Below, one piece after another: positions 54,411-64,000 of a DNA stretch of 64,000 nucleotides. Below the pieces are notes generated by a model. It did no database searches. It was not told the DNA's origin and saw only the letters and a program-made list of their open reading frames with translations. A program made the translations under genes and the position numbers. The stretch spans positions 417,501 to 481,500 of the forward strand of contig NC_017956.1 of the NCBI RefSeq assembly GCF_000264455.2. The letters run 5' to 3'. This DNA is from Tistrella mobilis KA081020-065 (GTDB lineage Bacteria; Pseudomonadota; Alphaproteobacteria; Tistrellales; Tistrellaceae). Position 1 is the first letter of the stretch. Each line of letters begins with the position of its first letter.

Positions 54411-55045
54411 TCTCTGATCCTTTCAATCCGGGCGAGATCGATCCCGCGGCGGATGGCTGCCGCCAGTGTGTCTGCGTCGAGCGGATCAAGCTGGGGCAGG
54501 CGGCCCAGATGCGGGACCCGTCCGCGGGTCGTGATGATGGCTTCGCTGTCGGGCTGCGCCTCGCCGATGAAGACGACCCCGGCGACCGGCACGGCCCGGG
54601 CTTTCAAGGCTTCGAGCGAGAGCAGGCTGTGATTGATGGTGCCGAGGCTCGTGCGGGCACAGAGCACCACCGGCCATTGCCAGCGGGCGAAGAGGTCGGC
54701 GAACACGACCTGCCGGGTCAGCGGCACCAGCACGCCGCCCGCCCCTTCGATCACCAGCGGACCGGCCGCCGGCGGCGGGTCGATGGCGGCCGGGTCGATG
54801 GCCACGCCGTCGACATCGGCCGCCAGATGCGGCGAGGCCGGGGTGGTCAGCCGCCAGGTTTCGGGCAGAACCCGCTCGGGCGGCAGCTGGCCGAGCCGGG
54901 CCGCCACCTCGGAATCGGTCTCGCCGTCCAGCCCCGACTGGACCGGTTTCCAATAGCCGGCGCCGAGGGCGGCGGCGAGGCCGGCTGCGACCACGGTCTT
55001 GCCGATGCCGGTGTCGGTGCCGGTCACGACCAGATGTCGGGTCAT
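54407..55045 (-). CDS. bioD: Dethiobiotin synthetase
   Basis: A 212-residue cytosolic ATP-dependent ligase that closes the ureido ring of dethiobiotin from diaminopelargonate and CO2. The P-loop [11 protein letters not shown] is at residues 7-17, with Lys33 in YWKPVQSG binding substrate; [11 protein letters not shown] is the second motif. It overlaps bioF by four bases on one side and bioA by four on the other. Length is normal. Note that CO2/bicarbonate chemistry recurs in this window by chance. Confidence 0.95.
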   Translation of the reverse strand: MTRHLVVTGTDTGIGKTVVAAGLAAALGAGYWKPVQSGLDGETDSEVAARLGQLPPERVLPETWRLTTPASPHLAADVDGVAIDPAAIDPPPAAGPLVIEGAGGVLVPLTRQVVFADLFARWQWPVVLCARTSLGTINHSLLSLEALKARAVPVAGVVFIGEAQPDSEAIITTRGRVPHLGRLPQLDPLDADTLAAAIRRGIDLARIERIRE

Positions 55046-56178
55046 GGCGTGGCCTCCTCTGCCACCGCGACGGCAAGGGTGGCGAACAGCGCCTCGATCA
55101 GGGCGTCATCGATGTTGAGGGTGATCGAGATCCGCAGCCGGGCGGTGCCCGGGGGCACGGTCGGCGGGCGGATGGCGCGGATGTCGAAGCCGGCGGTCTG
55201 CATCCGTCGGGCGACGCGGACCGTGCGGGCATCATCGCCCAGGATCACCGGCAGGATCTGGGTGGTGCCGGCGCTGAAGCCGTGCCGGGCGGCGGCGGCA
55301 TGGGCGGTGGCGATCAGGCCATGCAGGCGACTGCGGCGTTCCGGCTCGCCGGCCAGGATCCGGAGGGCCGCCCGCACCGCGGCCGCCTGAAGCGGAGAGG
55401 GCGCGGTTGCATAGATGAACGGCTTCGCCCGGTTGATCAGATAGTCGCAGAGGACGGCATCGGCGCCGACCAGGGCACCGGCCGCCCCCAACGCCTTGCC
55501 GCAGGTGTGCAGCACGATCACCTCGGGCCGGCCCTCCAGCCCGGCGGCGAGACCGCGCCCGTCCGGGCCGTGGACGCCGGTCGCATGGGCCTCGTCGATG
55601 AACAGGAAACCGTCATGGGCGCGGGCGATCGCTGCCAGATCGGCGAGTGGTGCGGTATCGCCATCCATCGAATAGAGGCTTTCGGCCACGATCCAGGGAT
55701 GGCCGGTGCCGCCGGCCCGGCGCCAGCTGCGGATGGCGTCGTCCACCGCCCCGGCATCGTTATGCGGGACGGCGACGGATGCGGCCCGGCCCAGCCGCAG
55801 GCCGCTATGGGCGCTGGCATGGATCAGCCTGTCATGCACCACCAGGTCGCCATCCTGCGGCAGGGTGGCGAGCACCGCCTGATTGGCGGCATAGCCGGCA
55901 CCGAAGAACAGCATCCGGTCGGCGCCGAAAAACCGCGCGGCCTCGGCTTCGAGCGCCTCATGCTCGGCATGATTGCCGCGCAGCAGGCGCGAGCCGCCGG
56001 CGCCGACCGGCACGCCCCGGGCCAGGGCCTCGGCGACCGCGGCTGCCATCCGTTCCGAGGCGGCAAGGCCAAGATAGTCGTTGGAGGTGAAGTCGAGCCC
56101 CCCGCGGGGCATCAGCGTCCGGCGGCGGCTGCCCTCTGTCAGCTGCGCCAGCCGGTCGGCATGGCGGGCGAGGATCAT
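55042..56178 (-). CDS. bioF: 8-Amino-7-oxononanoate synthase
   Basis: A 378-residue PLP enzyme that condenses pimeloyl-thioester with L-alanine, releasing CO2, in the first ring-building step of biotin synthesis. Features are [11 protein letters not shown] near residue 30, [38 protein letters not shown] and the PLP Lys228 in [11 protein letters not shown] 56178 overlaps the bioB stop by four bases. A longer frame to 56301 is rejected because it would reach far into bioB. Confidence 0.96.
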   Translation of the reverse strand: MILARHADRLAQLTEGSRRRTLMPRGGLDFTSNDYLGLAASERMAAAVAEALARGVPVGAGGSRLLRGNHAEHEALEAEAARFFGADRMLFFGAGYAANQAVLATLPQDGDLVVHDRLIHASAHSGLRLGRAASVAVPHNDAGAVDDAIRSWRRAGGTGHPWIVAESLYSMDGDTAPLADLAAIARAHDGFLFIDEAHATGVHGPDGRGLAAGLEGRPEVIVLHTCGKALGAAGALVGADAVLCDYLINRAKPFIYATAPSPLQAAAVRAALRILAGEPERRSRLHGLIATAHAAAARHGFSAGTTQILPVILGDDARTVRVARRMQTAGFDIRAIRPPTVPPGTARLRISITLNIDDALIEALFATLAVAVAEEATP

Positions 56179-57161
56179 CCCGCCGTCTCCGCGGTCATGC
56201 CCAGCCGGCGCAGCAGGGCGGCATCGCGGTCTTCGCCCGGATTGGCGGCGGTGAGCAGGGTATCGCCCACGAAGATCGAATTGGCCCCGGCCAGGAAGCA
56301 CAGCGCCTGAAGCTCGTCGCTCATCATGCTGCGTCCCGCCGTCAGCCGGACATGGGATCGCGGCATCAGAATCCGGGTGAGCGCGATGCTGCGCACGAAA
56401 TCGAACGGGTCGACCGGATCGGCATCGGCGAGCTCGGTTCCCGGCATGCGGATCAGCATGTTGATCGGCACGCTTTCCGGCGGCTCGGGCAGGTTGGCGA
56501 GCGTCACGATCATGTCGATGCGGTCGGCCGCGCTTTCCCCCAGGCCCAGAATCCCCCCGGCGCAGACCCTGATGCCGGCGGCACGCACCCGCGCCAGGGT
56601 GTCCAGCCGGTCGGCATAGCTGCGGGTGGTCACGATTTCGGGATAGAAGCGCTCGGAGGTGTCGAGATTATGGTTGTAGTAGTCGAGCCCGGCGGCGGCG
56701 AGGGTGTCGGCCTGATCGTCGGAGAGCATGCCGAGCGTCATGCAGGTCTCCAGCCCCAGCGCCTTCACCGCCTGTACCATCGCGACCAGGGTGTCCATGT
56801 CGCGATCCTTGGGGCTCCGCCAGGCGGCCCCCATGCAATAGCGGGTGGCGCCGCCATCGCGGGCCTTGCGCGCTTCGCGGACCACCTGCTCTACGGCCAT
56901 CAACCGCCCGGCCTTGAGGCCCGTGGCATTGCGAGACGACTGGCTGCAATAGCCGCAATCTTCGGGGCAGCCCCCGGTCTTGATGTTGAGCAGCCGGCTG
57001 AGTTGCAGCCGGTTCGGATCGAAATGCGCCCGATGCACCGATTGGGCCCGGAACATCAGATCTGCAAAACCCATGTCGTGGATCTCGCTTGCGGCCTCGT
57101 GCGTCCAGCGGGCCGGACTCAGGGCGGGCGTTGTGGGGGCAGGGATGACTTCGGCGGGCAT
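56175..57161 (-). CDS. bioB: Biotin synthase
   Basis: A 328-residue radical-SAM enzyme that inserts sulfur into dethiobiotin in the last step of biotin synthesis. The 4Fe-4S cysteines are Cys65, Cys69 and Cys72 ([14 protein letters not shown]); the 2Fe-2S cluster residues include the Cys of RYCMGAAWR and TCMTLGML, with the Arg of GRSMMS. The start has an ideal RBS, AAGGAGGATGCC directly before ATG 57161. It is first in bioBFDA and diverges from a BioR-like regulator across two identical 16-bp sites. Confidence 0.97.
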   Translation of the reverse strand: MPAEVIPAPTTPALSPARWTHEAASEIHDMGFADLMFRAQSVHRAHFDPNRLQLSRLLNIKTGGCPEDCGYCSQSSRNATGLKAGRLMAVEQVVREARKARDGGATRYCMGAAWRSPKDRDMDTLVAMVQAVKALGLETCMTLGMLSDDQADTLAAAGLDYYNHNLDTSERFYPEIVTTRSYADRLDTLARVRAAGIRVCAGGILGLGESAADRIDMIVTLANLPEPPESVPINMLIRMPGTELADADPVDPFDFVRSIALTRILMPRSHVRLTAGRSMMSDELQALCFLAGANSIFVGDTLLTAANPGEDRDAALLRRLGMTAETAG

Positions 57162-57213
57162 GGCATCCTCCTTGATCCGGCCCAAAGACTGGTATGGACG
57201 CCTAAAAGGCCAA

Positions 57214-57229
57214 ATCATAGATAATCTAT
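57214..57229. promoter_or_regulatory. BioR-type operator, bioB side
   Basis: ATCATAGATAATCTAT, identical to the copy at 57287-57302. It holds TCATAGATAA, one mismatch from the TTATAGATAA-type BioR site reported in alphaproteobacteria, within the palindrome ATAGAT-A-ATCTAT. It lies 53 bp before the bioB start. Confidence 0.75.
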
Positions 57230-57231
57230 TA

Positions 57232-57260
57232 TTGATGCGTCTCTGGAATTACTATATCAA
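57232..57260. promoter_or_regulatory. Candidate face-to-face promoters for bioB and bioR-like gene
   Basis: On the plus strand TTGATG (57232-57237), 17 nt and TATCAA (57255-57260) form a promoter; the complement gives TTGATA, 17 nt and CATCAA toward bioB. The same 29 bp would serve both directions, and each operator lies just past the -10 of its promoter. Confidence 0.4.
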
Positions 57261-57286
57261 CCGGATCAGCGGAGGCATCCGTTATT

Positions 57287-57302
57287 ATCATAGATAATCT
57301 AT
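57287..57302. promoter_or_regulatory. BioR-type operator, regulator side
   Basis: Second copy of ATCATAGATAATCTAT, here within the perfect 15-bp palindrome CATAGAT-A-ATCTATG (57289-57303). It ends 11 bp before the regulator start, which suggests autoregulation. Confidence 0.78.
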
Positions 57303-57313
57303 GAGGGGGGGTC

Positions 57314-57955
57314 ATGGCTGAGACCACCGCAGAACGCATTGCCCGGGTGCTGGGAGACAGGATCGTGTCCGGCGAGCTGGCGCCCGGCACGCCGGTGCGG
57401 CAGGACCGGATCGCCGAGGAATTCGAGGCGAGCCATGTGCCGGCGCGCGAGGCCTTTCAGATGCTGAAGGCCCAGGGGCTGCTGGTGTCGGAGCCCAGGC
57501 GCGGCATGCGGGTCGCGCCGCTGGATGCGGCTGCGGTGCAGGAAATGACCGAGATCCGGGCCTCGCTGGAGGTGCTGGCGCTGAAATATGCCGTGTCGAA
57601 GCTGAATGCCGCAGCGCTGGAGCGGATCGAGCGGGCGCTGATCGCGGGCGACGAGGCCCGGACCATGGCGGAATGGGAGCGCGCCAACCGCGCCTTTCAC
57701 CGCGAACTGGCCGCCCCCTGCCGGATGCCGCGGCTGATCGCGATGATCGAAGATCTGCAACTGGCCAATGCGCGGATCATCCTGTCGGCCAATCGCAGCG
57801 CCGGCTGGCGGCCGGGGTCCAATCTCGCCCACCGGCAGATCTTCGAGGCGCTGAAGGCGCGCGACGGCGCCCGCGCCGTCACCCTGCTCGATCAGCATAT
57901 CCGGGTGCTGGAACGGGCGGCCGCACCGGTGGCGAAGGCGGCACCGGCAGGATGA
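57314..57955 (+). CDS. bioR: GntR-family biotin regulator (BioR-like)
   Basis: A 213-residue GntR-type regulator with the FCD sensor domain. The N-terminal winged helix (TAERIARVLGDRIVSGELAPG, then RQDRIAEEFEASHVPAREAFQML) is followed by the all-helical FCD domain with its metal/ligand His residues (NRAFHRELA, LAHRQIFEAL, LLDQHIRVLE). BioR is the known GntR-type repressor of biotin genes in alphaproteobacteria lacking a BirA DNA-binding domain. The divergent bioBFDA operon and two matching sites, one just before its own start, make this assignment strong. The RBS is GAGGGGGG. Confidence 0.85.
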   Translation: MAETTAERIARVLGDRIVSGELAPGTPVRQDRIAEEFEASHVPAREAFQMLKAQGLLVSEPRRGMRVAPLDAAAVQEMTEIRASLEVLALKYAVSKLNAAALERIERALIAGDEARTMAEWERANRAFHRELAAPCRMPRLIAMIEDLQLANARIILSANRSAGWRPGSNLAHRQIFEALKARDGARAVTLLDQHIRVLERAAAPVAKAAPAG

Positions 57956-57991
57956 CGGAACCATCGGCGCGGGCACCGGTTCGCCGGAGAG

Positions 57992-58007
57992 GTCACCGCC
58001 GGGTGAC
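57992..58007. promoter_or_regulatory. Inverted repeat GTCACC-N4-GGTGAC before ydeP-like gene
   Basis: Perfect 6-bp arms at 57992-57997 and 58002-58007, 22 bp before the start of the molybdopterin oxidoreductase. A small hairpin or an operator are both possible. Confidence 0.35.
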
Positions 58008-58028
58008 AACCGGATGGAGGTTCCGCCC

Positions 58029-60359
58029 ATGTCCCGCCCGCTCCGCCATCACCCCTATGACGCACCTTCGGGCGGCTGGGGGTCGATGCAGTCGCTTGTC
58101 CGCCATGCCAGCCGTCAGCAGGTCTGGGGCAGTGCGCTCGGGGAACTGCCGCGCCAGAACAAGCCCGACGGCTTCATGTGCGTCAGCTGCGCCTGGGCCA
58201 AGCCGGCCGAGCCCCATGCGGCGGAATTCTGCGAGAACGGCGCCAAGGCGACCTTCTGGGAGCTGACCTCGAAACGGGCGACGGCCGATTTCTTTGCCCG
58301 GCACACCACGGAAGAGTTGCGGGGGTGGGAAGATTTCGACCTGGAGAACGAGGGGCGGCTGACCTGCCCGATGCGGCACGACCCCGAAACCGACCGCTAT
58401 CTGCCGGTGTCGTGGGACGAGGCCTTCGCGGCGATCGGCCGCCGGCTGAAGACCTTCGATCCCGACCGGGTGGTGTTCTATGCCTCGGGGCGGGCCTCGC
58501 TCGAAGCCTCGTACATGTACCAGCTTTTCGCGCGGATCTATGGCACCAACAACCTGCCCGACAGTTCCAACATGTGCCACGAGACGACCTCGAAGGCGCT
58601 GCCGAAGAGCATCGGCGTGCCGGTCGGCACGGTGGAGCTGGATGATTTCGAGCACACCGACTGCATCCTGGCCTTCGGGCAGAATGTCGGATCCAACGCG
58701 CCGCGGATGCTGCACCCCCTGCAGCGCGCGGCGGAGCGCGGGGTCTCGATGCTGGTCTTCAACCCGATGCGCGAGCGGGGCTGGCTGACCTTCGTCGATC
58801 CGCAGAACCCTGCGCAGATGCTGTCGGGGCGGCCCACGCGGCTCGCCTCGCGCTATTATCAGCCGCGGCCCGCGGGCGACATCGCCGTCATGACGGGCAT
58901 GGCCAAGACGCTGCTGGCGCTGGATGATGCGGCGCAGGCGGCGGGTGAGCCGCGCGTGCTCGACCAGGCTTTCATCGACGAGCATTGCCACGGGTTCGAG
59001 GATTTCGAACGGATGGTCCGCAAGACCGGCTGGGACGAGATCGAGCGCAATGCCGGCCTGACCCGCGAGGCGATCGAGGATGCCGGCCGCATCTATGCCC
59101 GGGCCGAACGCGCGATTGCGATCTACGGCATGGGGCTGACCCAGCACAGGCTTGGATCCGACAGTGTCGGCATGCTGGTCAATCTGCTGCTGATGCGGGG
59201 GCATATCGGCCGTATCGGCACGGGGATCCTGCCGGTGCGCGGCCATTCCAACGTGCAGGGGCAGCGCACCGTCGGCATCGCCGACGATCCGGCCCTGGTG
59301 CCGATCGACCGGCTGGGCGAGATGTACGGCTTTGCGCCGCCCCGAAAAAAGGGCTTCACCACGGTGGAGGCCTGCGAAGCCATGCTTGAGGACGGCGTCG
59401 ACGCCTTCATCGGCCTTGGCGGCAACTTCCTGCGCGCGGTGCCCGATCATGCGCGGATGGAACCCGCCTGGGGCCGGCTGAAGCTGGCGGTGCATGTGGC
59501 GACCAGGCTGAACCGCAGCCATCTGGTGACGGCGGAAGAAACCTATCTTCTGCCCTGTCTGGGCCGTCTGGAAGAGGATGTGCAGGCCGGCGGTCCGCAG
59601 GTGGTGACGATGGAGGATTCGACCGCCCATATCCATGCCTCGCGCGGGCGGGCGCGGCCGGCAAGCCCCGATCTGCTGTCGGAAATCCGGATCGTCGCCG
59701 AACTGGCCAAGGCGACGCTTTCCGGAGCCGCACGGGTGCCCTGGGACGACTGGGTGGCGGATTACGGCCGCATCCGCGATGCCATCGCCCGAACCTTCCC
59801 CGAAGACTTCCACGACATGAATGCGCGCATGTTCACCCCCGGCGGCTTTGCCCGGCCGCTGGCGGCACGCGACCGGCGCTGGAACACCGACACCGGCAAG
59901 GCCAATTTCCGGACGCCGGCCGCGCTCAATGCCAGCTTCGACCCGGATGACGACGACACGGTCTTCCGGCTGATCACGCTCCGCTCCAACGACCAGTTCA
60001 ACACCACGATCTATGGCTATCGCGACCGCTTTCGCGGCATCGACGGTTCGCGGATGGTGGTGATGATGAACCCGGACGACATCGCGCGGATGGGGCTGGT
60101 TTCAGGGGCTCGCGTGGCATTGACCACCGTTGCGGAAGACGGCATTCCGCGCCGCAAGGCCGGGCTCACTCTGCTGGCCTATGACGTGCCCAAAGGCTGT
60201 CTCGCCGCCTATTACCCGGAATGCAACGTGCTGGTGCCGCTCTCTCATCACGAGCGCGACAGCCTGACACCGGCGGCCAAATCGGTGCCGGTCAGGATCG
60301 CCGCCGAGGTGGGCGATGCGCGTGTCCGAGGCGGCCGTCCTCAGATCGAGGCCATGTAG
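58029..60359 (+). CDS. FdhF/YdeP-family molybdopterin oxidoreductase
   Basis: A 776-residue cytosolic molybdopterin enzyme of the YdeP branch (TIGR01701-like), related to formate dehydrogenase H alpha subunits. The N-terminus has CVSCAWAKP and a further Cys in EFCENG, fewer than the four Cys of canonical FdhF iron-sulfur domains, which is normal for YdeP-like proteins. SNMCHETTSKAL carries a Cys where FdhH has selenocysteine. Later motifs are AFGQNVGSNAPRM, RGHSNVQGQRTVG and RSNDQFNTTIYGYRDRFRG. The substrate is not known; E. coli YdeP is linked to acid tolerance. RBS GGAGG is 8 nt before ATG 58029. The 3' end overlaps the convergent SDR gene by 19 bp. Confidence 0.9.
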   Translation: MSRPLRHHPYDAPSGGWGSMQSLVRHASRQQVWGSALGELPRQNKPDGFMCVSCAWAKPAEPHAAEFCENGAKATFWELTSKRATADFFARHTTEELRGWEDFDLENEGRLTCPMRHDPETDRYLPVSWDEAFAAIGRRLKTFDPDRVVFYASGRASLEASYMYQLFARIYGTNNLPDSSNMCHETTSKALPKSIGVPVGTVELDDFEHTDCILAFGQNVGSNAPRMLHPLQRAAERGVSMLVFNPMRERGWLTFVDPQNPAQMLSGRPTRLASRYYQPRPAGDIAVMTGMAKTLLALDDAAQAAGEPRVLDQAFIDEHCHGFEDFERMVRKTGWDEIERNAGLTREAIEDAGRIYARAERAIAIYGMGLTQHRLGSDSVGMLVNLLLMRGHIGRIGTGILPVRGHSNVQGQRTVGIADDPALVPIDRLGEMYGFAPPRKKGFTTVEACEAMLEDGVDAFIGLGGNFLRAVPDHARMEPAWGRLKLAVHVATRLNRSHLVTAEETYLLPCLGRLEEDVQAGGPQVVTMEDSTAHIHASRGRARPASPDLLSEIRIVAELAKATLSGAARVPWDDWVADYGRIRDAIARTFPEDFHDMNARMFTPGGFARPLAARDRRWNTDTGKANFRTPAALNASFDPDDDDTVFRLITLRSNDQFNTTIYGYRDRFRGIDGSRMVVMMNPDDIARMGLVSGARVALTTVAEDGIPRRKAGLTLLAYDVPKGCLAAYYPECNVLVPLSHHERDSLTPAAKSVPVRIAAEVGDARVRGGRPQIEAM

Positions 60360-61126
60360 CCGCCATCGACATAGAGCAGGGTGCCGGTGACATAGGCGGC
60401 GGCTGGCGAGGCGAGGAAGACGGCGGCGCCGATCAGGTCGTCGACCTCTCCGAAGCGGCCGGCCGGGATGCTGGCCTGCATGCGCCGGGCCCAGGCCTCG
60501 TCCTCGAAGAAGACTTCGGTCATGTCGGTGCGGAAATATCCGGGGCCGATGCCGTTGACCCGGATGCCCCGGCCGGCCCATTCGGTGGCAAGCGTGCGGG
60601 TGAGGCCCAGAAGGCCGCTCTTGGAGGCGCCATAGGCGGCAGCTGTCGGCACGCCGACCTCGGAGGTGAGCGAACAGAGATTGATGATCGCGCCGCCGCC
60701 GGTGTCGCTCATGATCCGGGCGGCCGCCTGGGCGCAGAAGAAGGCGCCCTTGAGATTGGTGTCCTGGATCCTGTCCCACAGGTCCTCGTCGACATCGAGC
60801 GAGGGGCAGACCTGCTCCATGCCGGCATTGTTGACCAGGATGTCGAGCCCGCCGAGCTTTTCGGCGGCCTGCGCCACCCCGGCACGGATCTGTTCGACCG
60901 AAGAGACGTCGAAGGGTACGGCGACCGCACGGCCGCCGGCGCCGATGATGCGGGCGATGACCCCTTCGAGTGCCGCCTCGTCGCGGCCGGAGACAGCCAC
61001 TGCCGCCCCGGCTGAGGCGAGGCCCGTGGCCAGCGCCCGGCCGATGCCGCGGCTGGCGCCGGTGACCAGTGCCTTGCGGCCGGCCAGGGAGAAGCGGGAG
61101 AGGACTGCGGCTGTCGTATCGGACAT
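60341..61126 (-). CDS. Short-chain dehydrogenase/reductase
   Basis: A 261-residue NAD(P)-dependent oxidoreductase of the classical SDR family. The Rossmann motif TGASRGIGRA is at residues 22-31, NNAG near 98, the catalytic Ser in LCSLTSEVG, and Tyr-Lys in AAAYGASKSG. The C-terminal segment has RVNGIGPGYFRTDMTE and YVTGTLLYVDGGYM. The pattern resembles gluconate 5-dehydrogenase or KduD-like enzymes, but the substrate is not certain. I start at ATG 61126; a TTG 9 bp earlier is possible. It converges on the molybdopterin gene, sharing 19 bp. Confidence 0.92.
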   Translation of the reverse strand: MSDTTAAVLSRFSLAGRKALVTGASRGIGRALATGLASAGAAVAVSGRDEAALEGVIARIIGAGGRAVAVPFDVSSVEQIRAGVAQAAEKLGGLDILVNNAGMEQVCPSLDVDEDLWDRIQDTNLKGAFFCAQAAARIMSDTGGGAIINLCSLTSEVGVPTAAAYGASKSGLLGLTRTLATEWAGRGIRVNGIGPGYFRTDMTEVFFEDEAWARRMQASIPAGRFGEVDDLIGAAVFLASPAAAYVTGTLLYVDGGYMASI

Positions 61127-61259
61127 GGGAGACAATCCCGAGCGCTGGAGGACAGGGTGGCGTTCGGGTGATGATCGGACGCGGGCGATGCGGTATCAAT
61201 CCTTCCATCGCGTGCCGGCCGCAATCACCGGCATCGCCCATGACCCCGAGGCCTGCCCG

Positions 61260-62627
61260 ATGACTGCGACCGCCGCCACCACGTCCTCTACCGCCCAGGC
61301 TCCCACCGCGCTCGCTCGTGATCTGGCCCGCGCCGGCCGCATCGCCGAAGCCGAGGCGGTGATCGCAGGCCTGGTGGCCGAGGTCGCGGATTTCACGCCA
61401 GCGCATGTGACCATCAACCGCGACGGCTACAGCCTGAATTCGGTCAACGGCTTCATCGAGGCCGCCGATGGCCGATCCTTCTTCTTCAAGTTTCACCAGG
61501 AGGAGGACGAGGCCGAAACCGTGGGCGAATACTACCGTGCCGAGCTGCTCGCCGGGGCCGGATTTCCGGTCGACCGGCCGGTGGTCGCCTCGGGGGCAGT
61601 CGGCCGGCAGATCCTGATCTATGCCCGGCGTGATCAGCCGCGGCTGGCCGATCTGGCACGCGCGGTGGAGGCGGAGGCGGGCGGCATCGGTGGGCCGGCA
61701 CCGGTTGCGGCCGCTCGGCTGATTGCCGCCCAGGCCGATGCCGACCGGCTGGTCGCTGACCGCTATCTGGCGACGCTTCACGACATCACGGCAGACGAGG
61801 CCGCCGCCGAGCCGCTGCACCGGCTGTTCCATGACCGGCTGATCGATCATGGTGCGCCGGAGCGGCCGGGCGGTCGGATGGTGCGGTTCTATGAGGGACA
61901 GGTCTTCCATCTGGGCGGCCGGGCCGAGGCGCCGGACCTCACCCTGTCCTGGCATCAGCTCAAGGATCTGCGCTGGACGGTGGGCGGCATCACCTATGAC
62001 CGGGGCCTGGGCGCGCTGTTCGACGAGGCCCGTGCGCGGCTGCTGCCGGCGCGCTTCGCCGGGGCCGGCGTCGTGGCCCATGGCGATGCGCACAACGCCA
62101 ATGTCTGGTTCGAAGCGGGGGCGGGGGATGTGGCCGATCGGCTGGTCTTCTTCGATCCGGCCTTCGCCGGTGCCCATGTGCCGGCCCTGCTGGCCGAGGT
62201 GAAGGCGACCTTCCACAACATTTTCGCCCATCCCTTCTGGCTCTATGATGCGGCGGTGGCCGAGGGGCTCTACACCGTGCGGGCGCGGCTCGATGCCGAC
62301 GGGCGGGGGATCACCATCGATCACGATCATGATCCGGGCCCCCTGCGCCGGGCCTTTCTGGCGGCCAAAGGGGATCTGCTCTGGCGGCCGCTGCTGCAGG
62401 CCCTGGCGGCATGCGGGCAGCTTGATGCAGACTGGCGACGGGTGGTGAAGCTGGCGCTGTTCTGCTGCCCGACCCTGGTGATGAACCTGCGTGCCGGCCC
62501 GGATGGCGGCCATCACGGCCCCGCCGCCTCGGCGCTGGGGCTTGCGATCGCGGTCGCCATGGGGGCCGAGCCTGCAGGCGGCGCCACCGATCCGCTCTCC
62601 ACCATGCTGGACGCCGTCACTCCCTGA
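61260..62627 (+). CDS. Phosphotransferase-fold (aminoglycoside phosphotransferase-like) protein
   Basis: A 455-residue protein with the kinase-like APH fold. The catalytic loop VVAHGDAHNANVWFE and the metal Asp in LVFFDPAFAG lie around residues 272-303, and an N-lobe with SFFFKFHQEED carries the ATP lysine. APH-fold proteins phosphorylate small molecules (choline, homoserine, sugars, drugs); the natural substrate here is unknown, and resistance is not implied. The start is uncertain: ATG 61260 or an in-frame ATG at 61188 that adds 24 residues. It precedes an ABC transporter, but a hairpin and promoter separate them. Confidence 0.78.
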   Translation: MTATAATTSSTAQAPTALARDLARAGRIAEAEAVIAGLVAEVADFTPAHVTINRDGYSLNSVNGFIEAADGRSFFFKFHQEEDEAETVGEYYRAELLAGAGFPVDRPVVASGAVGRQILIYARRDQPRLADLARAVEAEAGGIGGPAPVAAARLIAAQADADRLVADRYLATLHDITADEAAAEPLHRLFHDRLIDHGAPERPGGRMVRFYEGQVFHLGGRAEAPDLTLSWHQLKDLRWTVGGITYDRGLGALFDEARARLLPARFAGAGVVAHGDAHNANVWFEAGAGDVADRLVFFDPAFAGAHVPALLAEVKATFHNIFAHPFWLYDAAVAEGLYTVRARLDADGRGITIDHDHDPGPLRRAFLAAKGDLLWRPLLQALAACGQLDADWRRVVKLALFCCPTLVMNLRAGPDGGHHGPAASALGLAIAVAMGAEPAGGATDPLSTMLDAVTP

Positions 62628-62633
62628 CGGAAA

Positions 62634-62667
62634 CCGCCCGTGCCGCATGCTGCGGCAGGCCGGGCGG
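62634..62667 (+). terminator. Bulged 14-bp hairpin after phosphotransferase gene
   Basis: TGCCGCA (62641-62647) pairs with TGCGGCA (62651-62657) and CCGCCCG (62634-62640) with CGGGCGG (62661-62667), with a 3-nt bulge. Only a weak T run follows. It should separate the transcripts of the flanking genes. Confidence 0.6.
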
Positions 62668-62673
62668 GCGATC

Positions 62674-62702
62674 TTGACAGTTTTCCGACGATCCGGTGGA
62701 CT
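62674..62702 (+). promoter_or_regulatory. Promoter candidate of ABC transporter operon
   Basis: Consensus -35 TTGACA at 62674-62679, 17 nt, then TGGACT (3 of 6 to the -10 consensus) at 62697-62702. It lies 33 bp before the ATPase start and directly after the terminator-like hairpin. Confidence 0.5.
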
Positions 62703-62735
62703 GGCCGCCGAACCCTTCCCTGGAGCAGAACATCG

Positions 62736-63863
<1,128 letters not shown>

Positions 63864-63870
63864 GCGATGA

Positions 63871-63901
63871 CCCCGGCCTACGACGACCCCCGGCCTACGA
63901 C
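63871..63901 (+). repeat. Two-copy 14-bp direct repeat downstream of ATPase gene
   Basis: CCCCGGCCTACGAC at 63871-63884 recurs at 63888-63901 (17-bp period). It may reflect a small replication-slippage duplication in the short intergenic gap. Confidence 0.7.
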
Positions 63902-63955
63902 TTCACGATCAGGGACGGCCGCCGCATGCGGCCTGCAAGAACAGGGAACAGGGCG

Positions 63956-64000
63956 ATGACCAAGCATGACGACGCGATGCGCGGCGCCAGCCGCCGTCAG
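63956..64000 (+). CDS. Partial gene, probable start of ABC substrate-binding protein
   Basis: An open frame begins at ATG 63956 after the purine-rich site AGGGAACAGGG and runs off the window after 15 codons, ending MRGASRRQ. The twin Arg just inside the N-terminus resembles a Tat or secretory signal, which would suit the periplasmic binding protein expected next in this operon. Only 15 residues are visible, so the call rests on context. Confidence 0.4.
   Translation, partial: MTKHDDAMRGASRRQ

Noticed and set aside
61260-62627. Aminoglycoside-resistance gene
   Set aside because: The APH fold alone does not indicate drug resistance. The protein is longer than resistance enzymes and sits in a chromosomal metabolic context.

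Overview
The window is very GC-rich (roughly 70% by eye), densely coding, and shows alphaproteobacterial features: a MmcB-type DNA repair protein, a PAS_5-type protein, a bioBFDA operon facing a BioR-like GntR regulator with TTATAGATAA-type sites, TAXI-TRAP transport genes and fructose PTS genes. A Rhodospirillales-like heterotroph (for example a Tistrella relative) would fit, but this is inference from gene content, not a phylogenetic result. No rRNA, tRNA, CRISPR array, insertion sequence, integrase or phage gene was recognised. It reads as ordinary chromosome.

Layout. 1-2.3 kb: 3' end of an autotransporter, a strong hairpin, and a DeoR-type regulator. 2.3-9.3 kb: a Tat-exported multicopper oxidase facing an iron-uptake block (AraC regulator, TonB receptor, RhtX/FptX-like permease, PepSY membrane protein) with Fur-like boxes. 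9.3-12.9 kb: azoreductase, two tandem LysR regulators, an EamA exporter. 13-17.6 kb: an FAD amine/amino-acid oxidoreductase and a TAXI-TRAP transporter pair. 17.9-24.5 kb: a large MscS-family channel, an orphan ABC-2 permease, and a PAS protein coupled by ATGA to an FtsK-like motor with no membrane domain. 24.6-33.8 kb: exported glutathione peroxidase, a deacetylase-MmcB pair, an OmpA-like lipoprotein, AsmA, a PepSY/cytochrome b561 pair, a K+-type channel, an aldo/keto reductase, and a low-molecular-weight phosphatase.

33.9-42.1 kb is the most interesting region. Phosphoenolpyruvate carboxylase is followed 20 bp later by a LysR regulator and then dabB, dabA and a PII-like gene, all on the plus strand. 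DabA keeps the four expected zinc ligands and carries an unusual His/Asp run. I infer a bicarbonate accumulation module that may feed the bicarbonate-consuming PEP carboxylase; no RuBisCO or carboxysome gene is in the window.

42.2-48.8 kb: a complete fructose PTS regulon (LacI-type regulator facing fruB-fruK-fruA) with two matching operators. 48.8-53.1 kb: a cysteine hydrolase and a second Fur-box/TonB receptor/RhtX-like unit. 53.1-58 kb: bioBFDA, every junction a 4-base overlap, facing a BioR-like regulator across two identical 16-bp sites. 58-64 kb: a YdeP-type molybdopterin oxidoreductase, an SDR enzyme, a phosphotransferase-fold protein, and the start of a PotA-type ABC transporter operon that runs off the window.
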